64,000 nucleotides of DNA, taken from the NCBI RefSeq assembly GCF_040256395.1, contig NZ_CP158299.1, positions 2,013,501 to 2,077,500 of the forward strand. The letters run 5' to 3'. Made by a program: the position numbers and the translations under genes. A model generated the notes under the pieces. It made no database searches, was not told where the DNA came from, and worked only from the letters and a program-made list of their open reading frames with translations. Source of the DNA: Deinococcus sonorensis KR-87 (GTDB taxonomy: Bacteria > Deinococcota > Deinococci > Deinococcales > Deinococcaceae). Of this stretch, positions 53,414 to 61,596 are shown in pieces. How positions within the stretch are numbered: the first letter of the stretch is position 1; every line of letters starts with the position of its first letter.

Positions 53414-54036
53414 TAGCCGGACGTGCCGAGCTGCTGCCGGGCCTGCTGCCCGGTCAGCGGTTTGCCGTACACGGCCGTGCCCGGCTGATGGCTGCGGCTG
53501 TCCTCCAGGGTGCCAGTGTCCACCGCCACGAACCCGATGGCCTCAATCAGCTGCGAGACGGTCCGCTTGGCGTCCGGGTCATCGCTGGCCACGAAGATGG
53601 CGCGGCGCTCCTCCAGCGGCTTGCCGGGGTCGCCCTGACTGGCGAGGTCGGCGGCCGCGATGGCGTTGAAGGCCTTCACCACCCGCGCTCCCGGCAGGTG
53701 GCGGGCCATGAAGCTGCTCTCGGACTGGCCACCCAGGTCAATCTGTCCGTCGCGCTGCGGGTAGTAGTTGGCCGTGTCGATGACGACCTTGCCGCTCACC
53801 TCCAGCCCCTCCAGGCTGGCGTACTTGCCGAACGGGATCGTCTCCACCAGCAGCTCACCGAACTGCGCCGCCTGTGCCGAGGTCATGGCCCGCACATTCG
53901 GCCCCAGCGCGCGGACGGTGTCTTCAAGCGTCTCCGGGCCGCGCGAATTGCTGAGCGCCACCTGATGCCCGGCGCGGGCAAACAGCTGGGCCAGCGCCTT
54001 GCCGATGTGTCCTGCTCCCAGAATGCCGATGTTCAT
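53413..54036 (-). CDS. NADP oxidoreductase, coenzyme F420-dependent fold
   Basis: A 207-residue NAD(P)-binding protein of the F420-dependent NADP reductase-like family (MNIGILGAGHIGKALAQLFARAG; VVIDTANYYPQRDGQID; RVVKAFNAIAAADL; FVASDDPDAKRTVSQLIEA). Such genes occur widely outside F420 users, so the true substrate is unknown. Its TAG stop is made from the TA target and the first IS base. ATG 54036 with TACGCT 7 nt before it. Confidence 0.87.
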   Translation of the reverse strand: MNIGILGAGHIGKALAQLFARAGHQVALSNSRGPETLEDTVRALGPNVRAMTSAQAAQFGELLVETIPFGKYASLEGLEVSGKVVIDTANYYPQRDGQIDLGGQSESSFMARHLPGARVVKAFNAIAAADLASQGDPGKPLEERRAIFVASDDPDAKRTVSQLIEAIGFVAVDTGTLEDSRSHQPGTAVYGKPLTGQQARQQLGTSG

Positions 54037-54100
54037 GGCTGGAAGCGTAGGCTGCCCAGCGGGTCCAGCTGTGTAGCCTGGGCAGCACTGTGGGTCCGGC

Positions 54101-54493
54101 TCAGCCGTCCGTCTCGCCGTCCAGGTACACCCAGGCGCCCTCCAGCCGCACGAAGTGGCTGCGCTCGCGCAGGGTGTGCTGCTGCCCGTGCTGGCGGAAG
54201 CGGGCCGCAAAGGTCACGCGGCCCTGGTCGTCGTGCGGCCCACCAGCCTGACATGCCTGAACCTGCAGCCCCAGCCAGACGGTGCCGTCGTTCAGGTCCA
54301 GCGTCGTGGGGCGGGTGCGGGGGTGCCAGCTGGCGAGCAGGTAGGGGGCCAGCTGCAGCGCGTAGGCACTGTAGCGGCTGCGCATCAGCGCCTCGGCGGT
54401 GGGTGCGGGACCGGTGCCGTCGTGGCGGGGCAGGCAGCAGCGGCGGTAGGGCCGCTGGCTGCCGCAGGGACACAGGTGGGGCGGGCGAGCCAT
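54101..54493 (-). CDS. YchJ-like SEC-C motif protein
   Basis: A 130-residue protein with an amino-terminal zinc-binding SEC-C motif (CPCGSQRPYRRCC) and the YchJ core (AEALMRSRYSAYALQLAPYLL, RRSHFVRLEG-like ERSHFVRLEGAWVYLDG). Function unknown in bacteria. ATG 54493 with TACCCT 5 nt upstream. Confidence 0.85.
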   Translation of the reverse strand: MARPPHLCPCGSQRPYRRCCLPRHDGTGPAPTAEALMRSRYSAYALQLAPYLLASWHPRTRPTTLDLNDGTVWLGLQVQACQAGGPHDDQGRVTFAARFRQHGQQHTLRERSHFVRLEGAWVYLDGETDG

Positions 54494-54525
54494 GGCTCAG
54501 GGTAGCGGACGGCGGGGCAGCGGGT

Positions 54526-55189
54526 TCAGCCGCCGCCCTGGCGCACCGCCAGCAGCGCCGCCTCCACGCGGTTGCGCACGTGCAGCTTCTGCAGCACGTT
54601 GGTCATGTACCCCTTGACCGTCTTCTCGGTCAGATCCAGGTCGCGCGCAATCTCCTTGTTGCTGCGCCCAGCCGCCACGCCCTCCAGAATCTGACGCTCG
54701 CGGGCGGTCAGTTCTGACAGGGGGTCGGTGGTGGGCCGGCGCGGGCCGCTGAGTTCCAGCAGCAGGCTGGCCGCCAGCCCCGGCGTCACGTACACCTCGC
54801 CGGCATGCAGCGAGCGCACCACCGAGCGCAGCTCACGGCCGGAGATGCCCTTCAGGGCGTAGCCGCGCGCCCCGGCCCGCAGCGCCGCCGTCACGTCCGC
54901 TTCATCGGCGCTGACGGTCAGCATCATCACCCGACGTCACCGGGTAGCGGGCGCTCAGGGCGTTCACGGCGTTCAGGCCGCCGCCCGGCATGTTCAGGTC
55001 CAGCAGCACCACGTCCGGCAGGTGCTGGCCCACCAGCTGCAGCGCCTCCTCGGCGCTGGACCCCTCGGCCACCACCTCCAGGTCCGGCTCCATGCCCAGG
55101 GCGGCGGCCACGCCCTCCCGGAACAGCGGGTGGTCGTCCACAATCACGATGCGCAGCGGCAGGGCAGAGGGGTTCGCGGGGGTGTTCAC
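54526..55189 (-). pseudogene. NarL/LuxR-type response regulator interrupted by a frameshift
   Basis: The receiver half (IVIVDDHPLFREGVAAALG, phospho-Asp in VVLLDLNMPGGG) starts at GTG 55189, overlapping the kinase stop. The output half (LTARERQILEGVAAGRSNKE, HTH in KEIARDLDLTEKTVKGYM) is in another frame. Removing one base near 54934 restores a continuous protein (ARYPVTRVMMLTVSADE). The two halves are about 90 and 130 residues. This may be a real mutation or a one-base assembly error. Confidence 0.8.
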
Positions 55190-56598
55190 GGGGTCAGGGC
55201 CTCCAGTTCGGCTTCCGGGCTGTCGCCGGGGGGGTGAAGTGGCAGGCAGGCCAGCACCTGCGTGCCGTGCGGGCCGGAGCGCACTTCGAAGGTGCCGCCC
55301 AGGCTCTCGGTGCGTTCGCGCATGCCGTTGAGCCCCAGGTGCAGGTGCCCGGGCTGCGGCTGCAGCGCGTCGAATCCGGGACCGTGGTCCTGCACCTCCA
55401 GCCGCAGCTGCGCGCCCTGGATCACGCACTGGACCGTCATGTGCTGGCCACCGGCGTGCCGCTGGGCGTTGTTGAGCGCCTCCTGCACCAGCCGGTAGGC
55501 GGTCATGCGGACCGGCAGGGCGGCCGCCGGCAGCGGGCCGTCCGTCTGCAGCGTCACCGTGGTGCCGGTGCGTCGCTGGTGGTCCTGCACCGCCCGCTGG
55601 ATGGTCTGGTCCAGGTCCAGGCCGTCCAGCGCCGGCAGCCGCAGGCCGCTGGAGATGTCACGCATCTCGGTCATGGCAGCCCGCAGCGAGCGCTCAATCA
55701 GTTCCAGATGCTGCTCGGCCTGGTGGGCCTGCTCGGCGGGCAGCTGCGTCAGGTGCTGGCCCACCCCCTCCAGCCGCAGCAACGCGTAGCCGAGTTCCTG
55801 GGCCGGGCCGTCGTGCAGTTCGGCCGAGACGCGCATCAGGTAGCGCTCGTTCAGGGTGGTGGTGCGGGTGGCGGCCCGGCTGACCCGGTGGTGCAGCTCC
55901 TCGTTGCGCTGCAGCTCGGCCTGGAGCTGCCGCTGCTGATGCAGGATGGTGTCGCTGCCCTGGCGGACCACGCCGGCCAGCAGCAGGTACGCGCCCAGCA
56001 TGGTCAGCGTCACTACGCCCCAGCTCTCGCGGGTGGCCGCCGCCTGCTGCCGCTCCAGGTCGTCCACCGTCTGGTAGAACTCCGCCACCGCGATCACCCG
56101 GTCGCTGCCCTCCTGCCGCAGCGGCGTGTAGGTTTCCAGCAGCCGGTTCCAGCGGGCCCGCTGGGTGCCGTTCTCGGCGTCCTCCAGGGTGCTGACGTGC
56201 GACACCACTTGCCCGTTCCAGGCGTCCGCCTGCTCATCCTTGACGTCAAAGGTTCGGCCCTCGTCCTGGCCGTAGATGACGCGCCCGCCCGGCCCCCAGA
56301 TACGGATCGCCACGATCTCCTGGGCCAGCGGCGTCTTGGTCAGGATCCAGTTCAGCTGCCGCCGCTCCTGGGCGGTCAGGCCGCCGCTGCGGCTGAACCC
56401 CTGAAACGAACCCACCACATAGTTCTCCACGTACAGCGCGGCGCTGGCGGCGGTGCGGTGCACCACGCCGTCGCGGATGCTGCGGCTGACCCAGGCCCCG
56501 ATCAGCAGGCCGCACAGCAGCAGCACCCCGAAACTCAGCAGGCTGTAGCGCCCGGCCAGGCTGAGCGAAGGTGAAAAGGAGTGACGCCTGAACCGCAT
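55186..56598 (-). CDS. Two-component sensor histidine kinase (NarX/DegS type)
   Basis: A 470-residue membrane kinase. Two membrane helices (about 17-36 and 190-210) flank a sensor domain of about 150 residues. The HisKA_3 dimerisation domain has the phospho-His in RVSAELHDGPAQELGYALL, and the ATPase has the N box (LVQEALNNAQRHAGG), DHGPGF and GLNGMRERTESLGG. It pairs with the regulator downstream (GTGA overlap). ATG 56598 with CATAAT 6 nt upstream. Signal unknown; the divergent cupredoxin may be a target (inference). Confidence 0.92.
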   Translation of the reverse strand: MRFRRHSFSPSLSLAGRYSLLSFGVLLLCGLLIGAWVSRSIRDGVVHRTAASAALYVENYVVGSFQGFSRSGGLTAQERRQLNWILTKTPLAQEIVAIRIWGPGGRVIYGQDEGRTFDVKDEQADAWNGQVVSHVSTLEDAENGTQRARWNRLLETYTPLRQEGSDRVIAVAEFYQTVDDLERQQAAATRESWGVVTLTMLGAYLLLAGVVRQGSDTILHQQRQLQAELQRNEELHHRVSRAATRTTTLNERYLMRVSAELHDGPAQELGYALLRLEGVGQHLTQLPAEQAHQAEQHLELIERSLRAAMTEMRDISSGLRLPALDGLDLDQTIQRAVQDHQRRTGTTVTLQTDGPLPAAALPVRMTAYRLVQEALNNAQRHAGGQHMTVQCVIQGAQLRLEVQDHGPGFDALQPQPGHLHLGLNGMRERTESLGGTFEVRSGPHGTQVLACLPLHPPGDSPEAELEALTP

Positions 56599-56604
56599 GT
56601 CCTG

Positions 56605-56610
56605 ATTATG
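56605..56610 (-). promoter_or_regulatory. -10 box CATAAT of the kinase gene
   Basis: CATAAT on the minus strand (5 of 6 to consensus), 6 nt before ATG 56598. Confidence 0.55.
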
Positions 56611-56637
56611 GGTCCTGGGGGCGGCACTTCAGACTTT

Positions 56638-56677
56638 GGTCGGGGGTAGGGGCGGACCCTGGACCGTACCCCCGACC
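56638..56677. promoter_or_regulatory. Inverted repeat between kinase and cupredoxin genes
   Basis: GGTCGGGGGTA (56638-56648) and TACCCCCGACC (56667-56677), 11-bp perfect arms with an 18-nt spacer. The right arm covers the expected -35 position of the cupredoxin promoter. Candidate binding site of the adjacent NarL-type regulator. Confidence 0.5.
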
Positions 56678-56689
56678 GGGGGCGATGCT

Positions 56690-56695
56690 TAGGCT
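56690..56695 (+). promoter_or_regulatory. -10 box TAGGCT of the cupredoxin transcript
   Basis: TAGGCT, 6 nt before ATG 56702 of a leader frame. Confidence 0.45.
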
Positions 56696-56701
56696 ACATT
56701 C

Positions 56702-56746
56702 ATGGACTTCGGAGGGTATCCGGCACCATACAGGGAGGTTCTATGA
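56702..56746 (+). CDS. Putative 14-residue leader peptide ahead of the cupredoxin gene
   Basis: ATG 56702 opens MDFGGYPAPYREVL and its TGA overlaps the cupredoxin ATG (ATGA). It contains the AGGGAGG ribosome binding site of the next gene. The -10 box 6 nt before its ATG predicts leaderless translation, so its reading would couple to the cupredoxin. Confidence 0.4.
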   Translation: MDFGGYPAPYREVL

Positions 56747-57123
56747 ACGGAATGCTGAAAGGTCTGATGGCGGCGGCGGCTCTGACGGTGCTGGCTCCAG
56801 CGGCGCTGATGCAGGCGGCCAGCGCGCCGCAGACGGTGGTTGTCAAGCTCAGCGAGTGGTCGCTGGGGGCCAAGACCATCACGGTCAAGGGCACCATGGC
56901 GCGCTTTGAGGTGGAGAACGACGGCCAGTACCCCCATGACTTCCGGATCCAGGCGATGATCGGCGACAAGATGGTCGAGCTGGCCACGCCGGTGCTCAAG
57001 AAGGGCGAGAAGGCCGTGCTGATCGCCTCGCTGCCCGCCGGCACCTACAACGCCTACTGCGACCTGCCCACCCACGCCGACAAGGGCATGAAGGCCAACC
57101 TGACCTTCGAAGCCGCCAAGTAA
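56743..57123 (+). CDS. Secreted cupredoxin-like copper protein
   Basis: A 126-residue protein with a signal peptide (LKGLMAAAALTVLAPAALM) and a plastocyanin fold. Likely copper ligands are His in YPHDFRI and the Cys, His and Met in YCDLPTHADKGM. It probably transfers electrons or copper in the envelope. ATG 56743 with AGGGAGG 5 nt upstream, overlapping a short leader frame. Divergent from a histidine kinase. Confidence 0.85.
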   Translation: MNGMLKGLMAAAALTVLAPAALMQAASAPQTVVVKLSEWSLGAKTITVKGTMARFEVENDGQYPHDFRIQAMIGDKMVELATPVLKKGEKAVLIASLPAGTYNAYCDLPTHADKGMKANLTFEAAK

Positions 57124-57137
57124 ACTGATGGTCACCC

Positions 57138-57164
57138 GGCCCGGAGGCACCTCGCCTCCGGGTC
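57138..57164 (+). terminator. Terminator of the cupredoxin gene
   Basis: CCCGGAGGC-ACCTC-GCCTCCGGG (57140-57162), extended by two weaker pairs, then CTTGTCG. Confidence 0.6.
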
Positions 57165-57210
57165 CTTGTCGTGGCCTTGAGCTGCCCCGCGCCCGGCGCG
57201 GCGGGTGTGC

Positions 57211-57216
57211 CACACT
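57211..57216 (+). promoter_or_regulatory. -10 box CACACT of the reductase gene
   Basis: CACACT, 6 nt before ATG 57223. Confidence 0.4.
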
Positions 57217-57222
57217 GCGGCC

Positions 57223-58227
57223 ATGACCCTTTCATCCCCCCAGCAGGTGCGCGCCCTGATGCTGACCCAGGCCGAGGACAAGACGGTGACGGCCACCCTC
57301 CGCGACGACCTGACGGTGCAGGACCTCCCGGACGGCGACGTGCTGGTGCAGGTCGAGGCCTCCAGCCTGAACTACAAGGACGGGCTGGCGGTGCTGGGCC
57401 GCCCGGGTGTGGTGCGCCGCTATCCGATGGTGCCGGGCATCGATCTGGCCGGCACGGTGGTGGAGTCCAGCGACGCGCGCTACGCGCCCGGCGACCCGGT
57501 GCTGCTGACCGGCTGGGGCATCGGGGAGCAGTTCTGGGGCGGCTACGCCACCCATGCCCGCGTGCAGGCCGACTGGCTGACCTGCCGCCCGGAGGGCCTG
57601 AGTGCCCAGGACGCCATGGCCATCGGCACCGCCGGCTTCACGGCCATGATGAGCGTGATGGCGCTGGAAGACCACGGCCTGACCCCGGAGCAGGGGGAGG
57701 TGGTGGTCACGGGCGCGTCCGGAGGCGTGGGCAGCGTGGCGGTGGCGCTGCTCTCGGCGCTCGGCTACCGGGTGGTCGCGTCCACCGGGCGGCCCCAGGA
57801 GGCCGGCTACCTGCAGGGGCTGGGGGCCGCCCAGATCATCGGGCGCGAGGAACTGAGCAGCCTGAAGCGGCCGCTGGAAAAAGAACGCTTTGCCGGGGCT
57901 GTGGACGCGGTGGGCGGCGAGACCCTGGCCGGCGTGCTGAGCTGCCTGAAACGCGGCGGCGCGGCGGCCGCCTGCGGGTTGGCCGGGGGCAGCGGGCTGC
58001 CCACCACCGTGTTGCCATTCATCCTGCGCGGGGTGGCGCTGCTGGGCATCGACAGCGTGATGTGCCCGCCCGAGCGGCGGGAACGGGCGTGGCAGCGGCT
58101 GAGCCGGGAACTGCCCGGCACGCTCTACAGCGAGGGCGTCACGGTGCAGCCGCTCGCAGAGGTGCAGCGGCTGGCCGAGCAGATTCTGGCCGGGCAGATC
58201 CGGGGCCGCACCGTCATCGTGCCCTGA
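57223..58227 (+). CDS. Acrylyl-CoA reductase-like medium-chain dehydrogenase (AcuI/YhdH)
   Basis: A 334-residue zinc-free MDR oxidoreductase using NADPH. It has SLNYKDGLAVLGRPG, PGIDLAGTVV, the TAGFTAMMSVMALE stretch and the VVTGASGGVGSVAVALL Rossmann motif, all typical of AcuI/YhdH/YhfP. These reduce acrylyl-CoA or act on quinone-type substrates. ATG 57223; leaderless. Confidence 0.9.
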   Translation: MTLSSPQQVRALMLTQAEDKTVTATLRDDLTVQDLPDGDVLVQVEASSLNYKDGLAVLGRPGVVRRYPMVPGIDLAGTVVESSDARYAPGDPVLLTGWGIGEQFWGGYATHARVQADWLTCRPEGLSAQDAMAIGTAGFTAMMSVMALEDHGLTPEQGEVVVTGASGGVGSVAVALLSALGYRVVASTGRPQEAGYLQGLGAAQIIGREELSSLKRPLEKERFAGAVDAVGGETLAGVLSCLKRGGAAAACGLAGGSGLPTTVLPFILRGVALLGIDSVMCPPERRERAWQRLSRELPGTLYSEGVTVQPLAEVQRLAEQILAGQIRGRTVIVP

Positions 58228-58275
58228 GCGACCCGGCACCGTTCGTCAGCTCCCAAACCCGCCGCGCACAGGCGC

Positions 58276-58281
58276 TAGCAT
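58276..58281 (+). promoter_or_regulatory. -10 box TAGCAT of clpSA
   Basis: TAGCAT, 6 nt before ATG 58288. Confidence 0.55.
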
Positions 58282-58287
58282 GCGCTC

Positions 58288-58611
58288 ATGACCAGGCGAG
58301 AGTCCCAGGATGGTGGCCAGACGCAGACGCTGGATCAGACCCAGCTCACGCGGCCCCGGCTGTTCCGGGTGCTGCTGCTCAACGACGACTACACCCCGAT
58401 GGAGTTCGTGGTGATGGTGCTGACGCGCTACTTCCGCAAGTCGCTGGCCGACGCCGAGACCATCATGCTGAACGTGCACCAGCGCGGTTCCGGGCTGGCC
58501 GGGGTCTACACCCGTGAGGTGGCCGAGACCAAGGCGGCCCAGGTGACGGCCCACGCGCGCCAGGAGGGCCATCCGCTGGCGCTGAGCCTGGAACCGGAGG
58601 CCGCGTCATGA
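58288..58611 (+). CDS. clpS: ClpS adaptor of ClpA
   Basis: A 107-residue adaptor that delivers N-end-rule substrates to ClpAP. The core RVLLLNDDYTPMEFVVMVL has the substrate-binding residues, and a later conserved region reads VHQRGSGLAGVYTREVAETKA. It overlaps clpA by 4 bp (ATGA), so adaptor and unfoldase are made together. ATG 58288; leaderless. Confidence 0.96.
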   Translation: MTRRESQDGGQTQTLDQTQLTRPRLFRVLLLNDDYTPMEFVVMVLTRYFRKSLADAETIMLNVHQRGSGLAGVYTREVAETKAAQVTAHARQEGHPLALSLEPEAAS

Positions 58612-60830
58612 TCAGTGAACAGCTGCAGGACGCCATTCAACGGGCAGTGGACGACGCCTCCGGGCGCGGGCACGAGTACGTGACGCTGGAGCACCTGCTG
58701 CTGGCGCTCACCGAGGAGCCCAGCGCGCGGGAGCTGCTGCTGGCCTGCGGCGTCAGCCTGGAGCGGCTGCGCGGCGACCTGGAACTGGCCCTGGCCGACT
58801 TCGAGGTGGTGGATGACGGCCCGGACCTGAGCCTGATGGTGCGGGCGGTGGTGCAGGAGGCGCTGGTGCAGCGCTACGCCTCCGGCAAGCCGGACGAGCC
58901 GGTGGACGGCGCGCGGGTGCTGGCCGAACTGCTGGAGCAGCCGGACAGCCAGGCACGCTACCTGCTGGAGCGCCAGGGCCTGACCCGGCTGGACGTGCTG
59001 AGCTACCTCAGCCACGGGCGCGCCCGGGTGGCGGGCCGCGAGGTGACGCGCCGCACCCGGGGTGTGGACGAGCAGGGGGCGGAGCCGGAAGCCGAGCCGC
59101 AGGACGATCCGCTGAAGGCCTACGCCGAGGACCTGACCGCCGGGGCCCGTGAGGGCCGCTACGACCCGCTGGTGGGCCGCGAGGCGGAGCTGACCCGCCT
59201 GACGCACATCCTGGCGAGGCGCACCAAGAACAACCCGGTGCTGGTGGGCGAGCCGGGGGTGGGCAAGACGGCGCTGGCCGAGGGGCTGGCCCAGCAGGTG
59301 GCGGGCGGCGACGTGCCGGCCTTCCTGAAGGGCGCGAGCGTGTATGCCCTGGACCTGGGCGCGCTGCTGGCCGGCACCCGCTACCGCGGCGACTTCGAGG
59401 CGCGGCTCAAGGCGGTGCTGTCGGCACTGGACGGCCAGAACGCCGTGCTGTTCATCGATGAGCTGCATACCCTGGTGGGCGCTGGGGCCACCGAGGGCGG
59501 CAGCATGGACGCCGCCAACCTGCTCAAGCCGGCGCTGGCGCGCGGGCGGCTGCGGGTGCTGGGCGCCACCACGCCGCAGGAACTGCGCCACCTGGAGCGT
59601 GACCGGGCGCTGTGGCGGCGCTTCGGGGTGGTGGAGGTGCCGGAACCGTCCGAGGCCGACGCGCTGGCGATCGTGAGGGGGCTGGCCTCGCGCTACGCCG
59701 AGCACCACCGGGTCCGGTACGACGAAGACGCGCTGGCCGCTGCCGTGGCCCTGAGCGTGCGGCACCTGCGCGACCGTTTCCTGCCGGACAAGGCCATTGA
59801 TGTGCTGGACGAGGCGGGGGCCGCCTACAGCGCCGGGCGCTCAGGGGGCGGCCAGACCGTCACCGTGGCCGACATTGAGGCGACCGTGTCGCGGATGGCG
59901 CGGGTGCCGCTGGGAGCGGTCAAGGCCGAGGAGGTGCAGAGCCTCGCCACGCTGGAACACGACCTGAAGGGGCGGGTGTACGGCCAGGACGAGGCCGTGG
60001 AGACCATCGCCAGCGCGGTCAAGCTGGCCCGCGCCGGGCTGCGCGACCCGCAGCGACCGCAGGCCGCGTTCCTGCTGGCCGGGCCGACCGGCGTGGGCAA
60101 GACCGAGCTGAGCCGCGCGCTGGCCGAGCGGCTGGGGGTGGAGCTGTTGCGCTTCGACATGAGCGAGTACCAGGAGGCGCACACCGCCTCGCGCCTGATC
60201 GGGGCGCCGCCCGGCTACGTGGGCTTCGATCAGGGCGGCCTGCTCACCGACGGCATCAGCAAGCATCCGCACGCGGTGCTGCTGCTCGACGAGATCGAGA
60301 AGGCACATCCGGACGTGTACAACGTGTTCCTGCAGCTGATGGACCACGGCACTCTGACCGACCACACCGGCAAGAAAGTGGACGGACGCGGCCTGATCAT
60401 CCTCTACACCACCAACGCCGGGGCTGCCGACGCCGCGCGGCCCGCCCTGGGCTTCGGGCGCAGCGGGCGCGAGGGCCAGATGCTGGAGGCGGTCACGCGC
60501 ACCTTTACGCCGGAGTTCCGCAACCGGCTGGACGGCGTGCTGCTGTTCCGCCCACTGGCCCCGGAAGTGATGGCGCAGGTGGTGGACAAGTTCCTGGCGC
60601 AGCTCACGGCGCAGCTGCAGGAGCGTGCCGCCGCGCTGCAGGTCACGCCAGCAGCGCGCGCCCGGCTGGCCGAACTCGGCTACGACCCGGCGATGGGAGC
60701 GCGCCCACTGGCCCGCGTCATCGAGCGCGAGCTGAGCCGCCCGCTGGCTGATCTGCTGCTGTTCGGCCGGCTGCAGGGCGGGGGAGACGTGACGGTGGAC
60801 CTGCAGGACGGTCAGTTCCGCTTCCTGTAA
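58608..60830 (+). CDS. clpA: ATP-dependent Clp unfoldase ClpA
   Basis: A 740-residue two-module AAA unfoldase that feeds ClpP. An amino-terminal Clp_N domain ([14 protein letters not shown]), module 1 with [14 protein letters not shown] and module 2 with [14 protein letters not shown]. It lacks the long middle coiled coil seen in ClpB, and follows clpS, which identifies it as ClpA. ClpP is not in the window. A GGCGGCCC/GGGCCGCC hairpin follows. Confidence 0.96.
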   Translation: MISEQLQDAIQRAVDDASGRGHEYVTLEHLLLALTEEPSARELLLACGVSLERLRGDLELALADFEVVDDGPDLSLMVRAVVQEALVQRYASGKPDEPVDGARVLAELLEQPDSQARYLLERQGLTRLDVLSYLSHGRARVAGREVTRRTRGVDEQGAEPEAEPQDDPLKAYAEDLTAGAREGRYDPLVGREAELTRLTHILARRTKNNPVLVGEPGVGKTALAEGLAQQVAGGDVPAFLKGASVYALDLGALLAGTRYRGDFEARLKAVLSALDGQNAVLFIDELHTLVGAGATEGGSMDAANLLKPALARGRLRVLGATTPQELRHLERDRALWRRFGVVEVPEPSEADALAIVRGLASRYAEHHRVRYDEDALAAAVALSVRHLRDRFLPDKAIDVLDEAGAAYSAGRSGGGQTVTVADIEATVSRMARVPLGAVKAEEVQSLATLEHDLKGRVYGQDEAVETIASAVKLARAGLRDPQRPQAAFLLAGPTGVGKTELSRALAERLGVELLRFDMSEYQEAHTASRLIGAPPGYVGFDQGGLLTDGISKHPHAVLLLDEIEKAHPDVYNVFLQLMDHGTLTDHTGKKVDGRGLIILYTTNAGAADAARPALGFGRSGREGQMLEAVTRTFTPEFRNRLDGVLLFRPLAPEVMAQVVDKFLAQLTAQLQERAAALQVTPAARARLAELGYDPAMGARPLARVIERELSRPLADLLLFGRLQGGGDVTVDLQDGQFRFL

Positions 60831-60838
60831 CGAGGAGG

Positions 60839-60860
60839 GGCGGCCCGGAAGTGGGCCGCC
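60839..60860 (+). terminator. Hairpin after clpA
   Basis: GGCGGCCC-GGAAGT-GGGCCGCC, 8 bp, followed by TCTGTGTCT. Confidence 0.6.
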
Positions 60861-60887
60861 TCTGTGTCTCCGTTCGGATGCATAGGC

Positions 60888-60916
60888 TTGACAACGCCTG
60901 TATTTGACGCTATATT
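60888..60916 (+). promoter_or_regulatory. Strong promoter without an obvious gene
   Basis: TTGACA (60888-60893), 17-nt spacer, TATATT (60911-60916). The boxes are near consensus in a much AT-richer patch than its surroundings. A terminator begins about 11 bp after the -10 box. Confidence 0.75.
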
Positions 60917-60921
60917 TTTCT

Positions 60922-60952
60922 TATCAACGTCCGAAGAGGACGTCTTTTTTTT
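60922..60952 (+). ncRNA. Possible tiny transcript ending in a terminator
   Basis: From the predicted start near 60922, ACGTCC-GAAGA-GGACGT (60927-60943) and a run of eight T (60945-60952) form an intrinsic terminator, giving only about 30 nt of RNA. It could be a regulatory RNA, an attenuator for the acetyltransferase, or a transcription-noise unit. Confidence 0.4.
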
Positions 60953-60982
60953 GCCCTGTTCACCGGCCACCCTGCGCTGTGG

Positions 60983-60988
60983 CAGCAT
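60983..60988 (+). promoter_or_regulatory. -10 box CAGCAT of the acetyltransferase gene
   Basis: CAGCAT, 6 nt before ATG 60995. Confidence 0.4.
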
Positions 60989-60994
60989 GGGCGA

Positions 60995-61549
60995 ATGATG
61001 CGCCTGCGCCCCCGCACCGTGACCGACCTCTCCGAACTGTGGCGCTGGGTGTATGACCTGCCGGACGCCGAGTGGAAACGCTGGGACGCGCCCTACCTGC
61101 ATGAAGCCCGGGCCATTCCGCCACTAACCCTGGCCCGCTACCTCACGCAGGCCATGTCGGATCTGAGTTCCCCGCATCAGCAGATCATCGAGATTGATGG
61201 GGCGATGAGCGGCATCGTCACGCGGCGCTGGGACCCGCCCGAGGTGGGCGGCTGGCTGGAACTCGGCATCGTGATCTTCGATCCGGTGCACTGGGGCGGC
61301 GGGTACGGCACCACGGCGCTGCGCGAGTGGACCCGCCGCTCCCTGCAGGAAACCCCGGCCCACCTGCTGACGCTGACCACCTGGAGCGGCAACCAGCGCA
61401 TGGTGCGGGCAGCCGAGCGGGTCGGGTACCGTGAGTGCGGCCGGGTCCCGGAGGCCCGGCTGTGGGAGGGCCAGCGCTATGACAGCGTGCAGCTGGCCCT
61501 GCTGCGGCGCGAGTGGATGGAGCGCGACAACAGCGCGGCACCCGGGTGA
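60995..61549 (+). CDS. GNAT family N-acetyltransferase (RimJ/RimL-like)
   Basis: A 184-residue acetyltransferase. GGWLELGIVIFDPVHWGGGYG contains the acetyl-CoA loop (Q/RxxGxG/A type), and LTLTTWSGNQRMVRAAERVGY plus CGRVPEARLWEGQRYDSV match the RimJ/RimL ending. Substrate unknown. ATG 60995 or the adjacent ATG 60998. Confidence 0.87.
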   Translation: MMRLRPRTVTDLSELWRWVYDLPDAEWKRWDAPYLHEARAIPPLTLARYLTQAMSDLSSPHQQIIEIDGAMSGIVTRRWDPPEVGGWLELGIVIFDPVHWGGGYGTTALREWTRRSLQETPAHLLTLTTWSGNQRMVRAAERVGYRECGRVPEARLWEGQRYDSVQLALLRREWMERDNSAAPG

Positions 61550-61563
61550 TGGCCCGGGTGCCG
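61536..61563. terminator. Bidirectional hairpin after the acetyltransferase
   Basis: CGGCACCCGGG (61536-61546) and CCCGGGTGCCG (61553-61563), 11 bp; the stop codon TGA lies in the 6-nt loop. It separates two converging genes. Confidence 0.7.
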
Positions 61564-61596
61564 CTGGGATTGGGAGGCCTGGAGGGTGCCGGGCGT

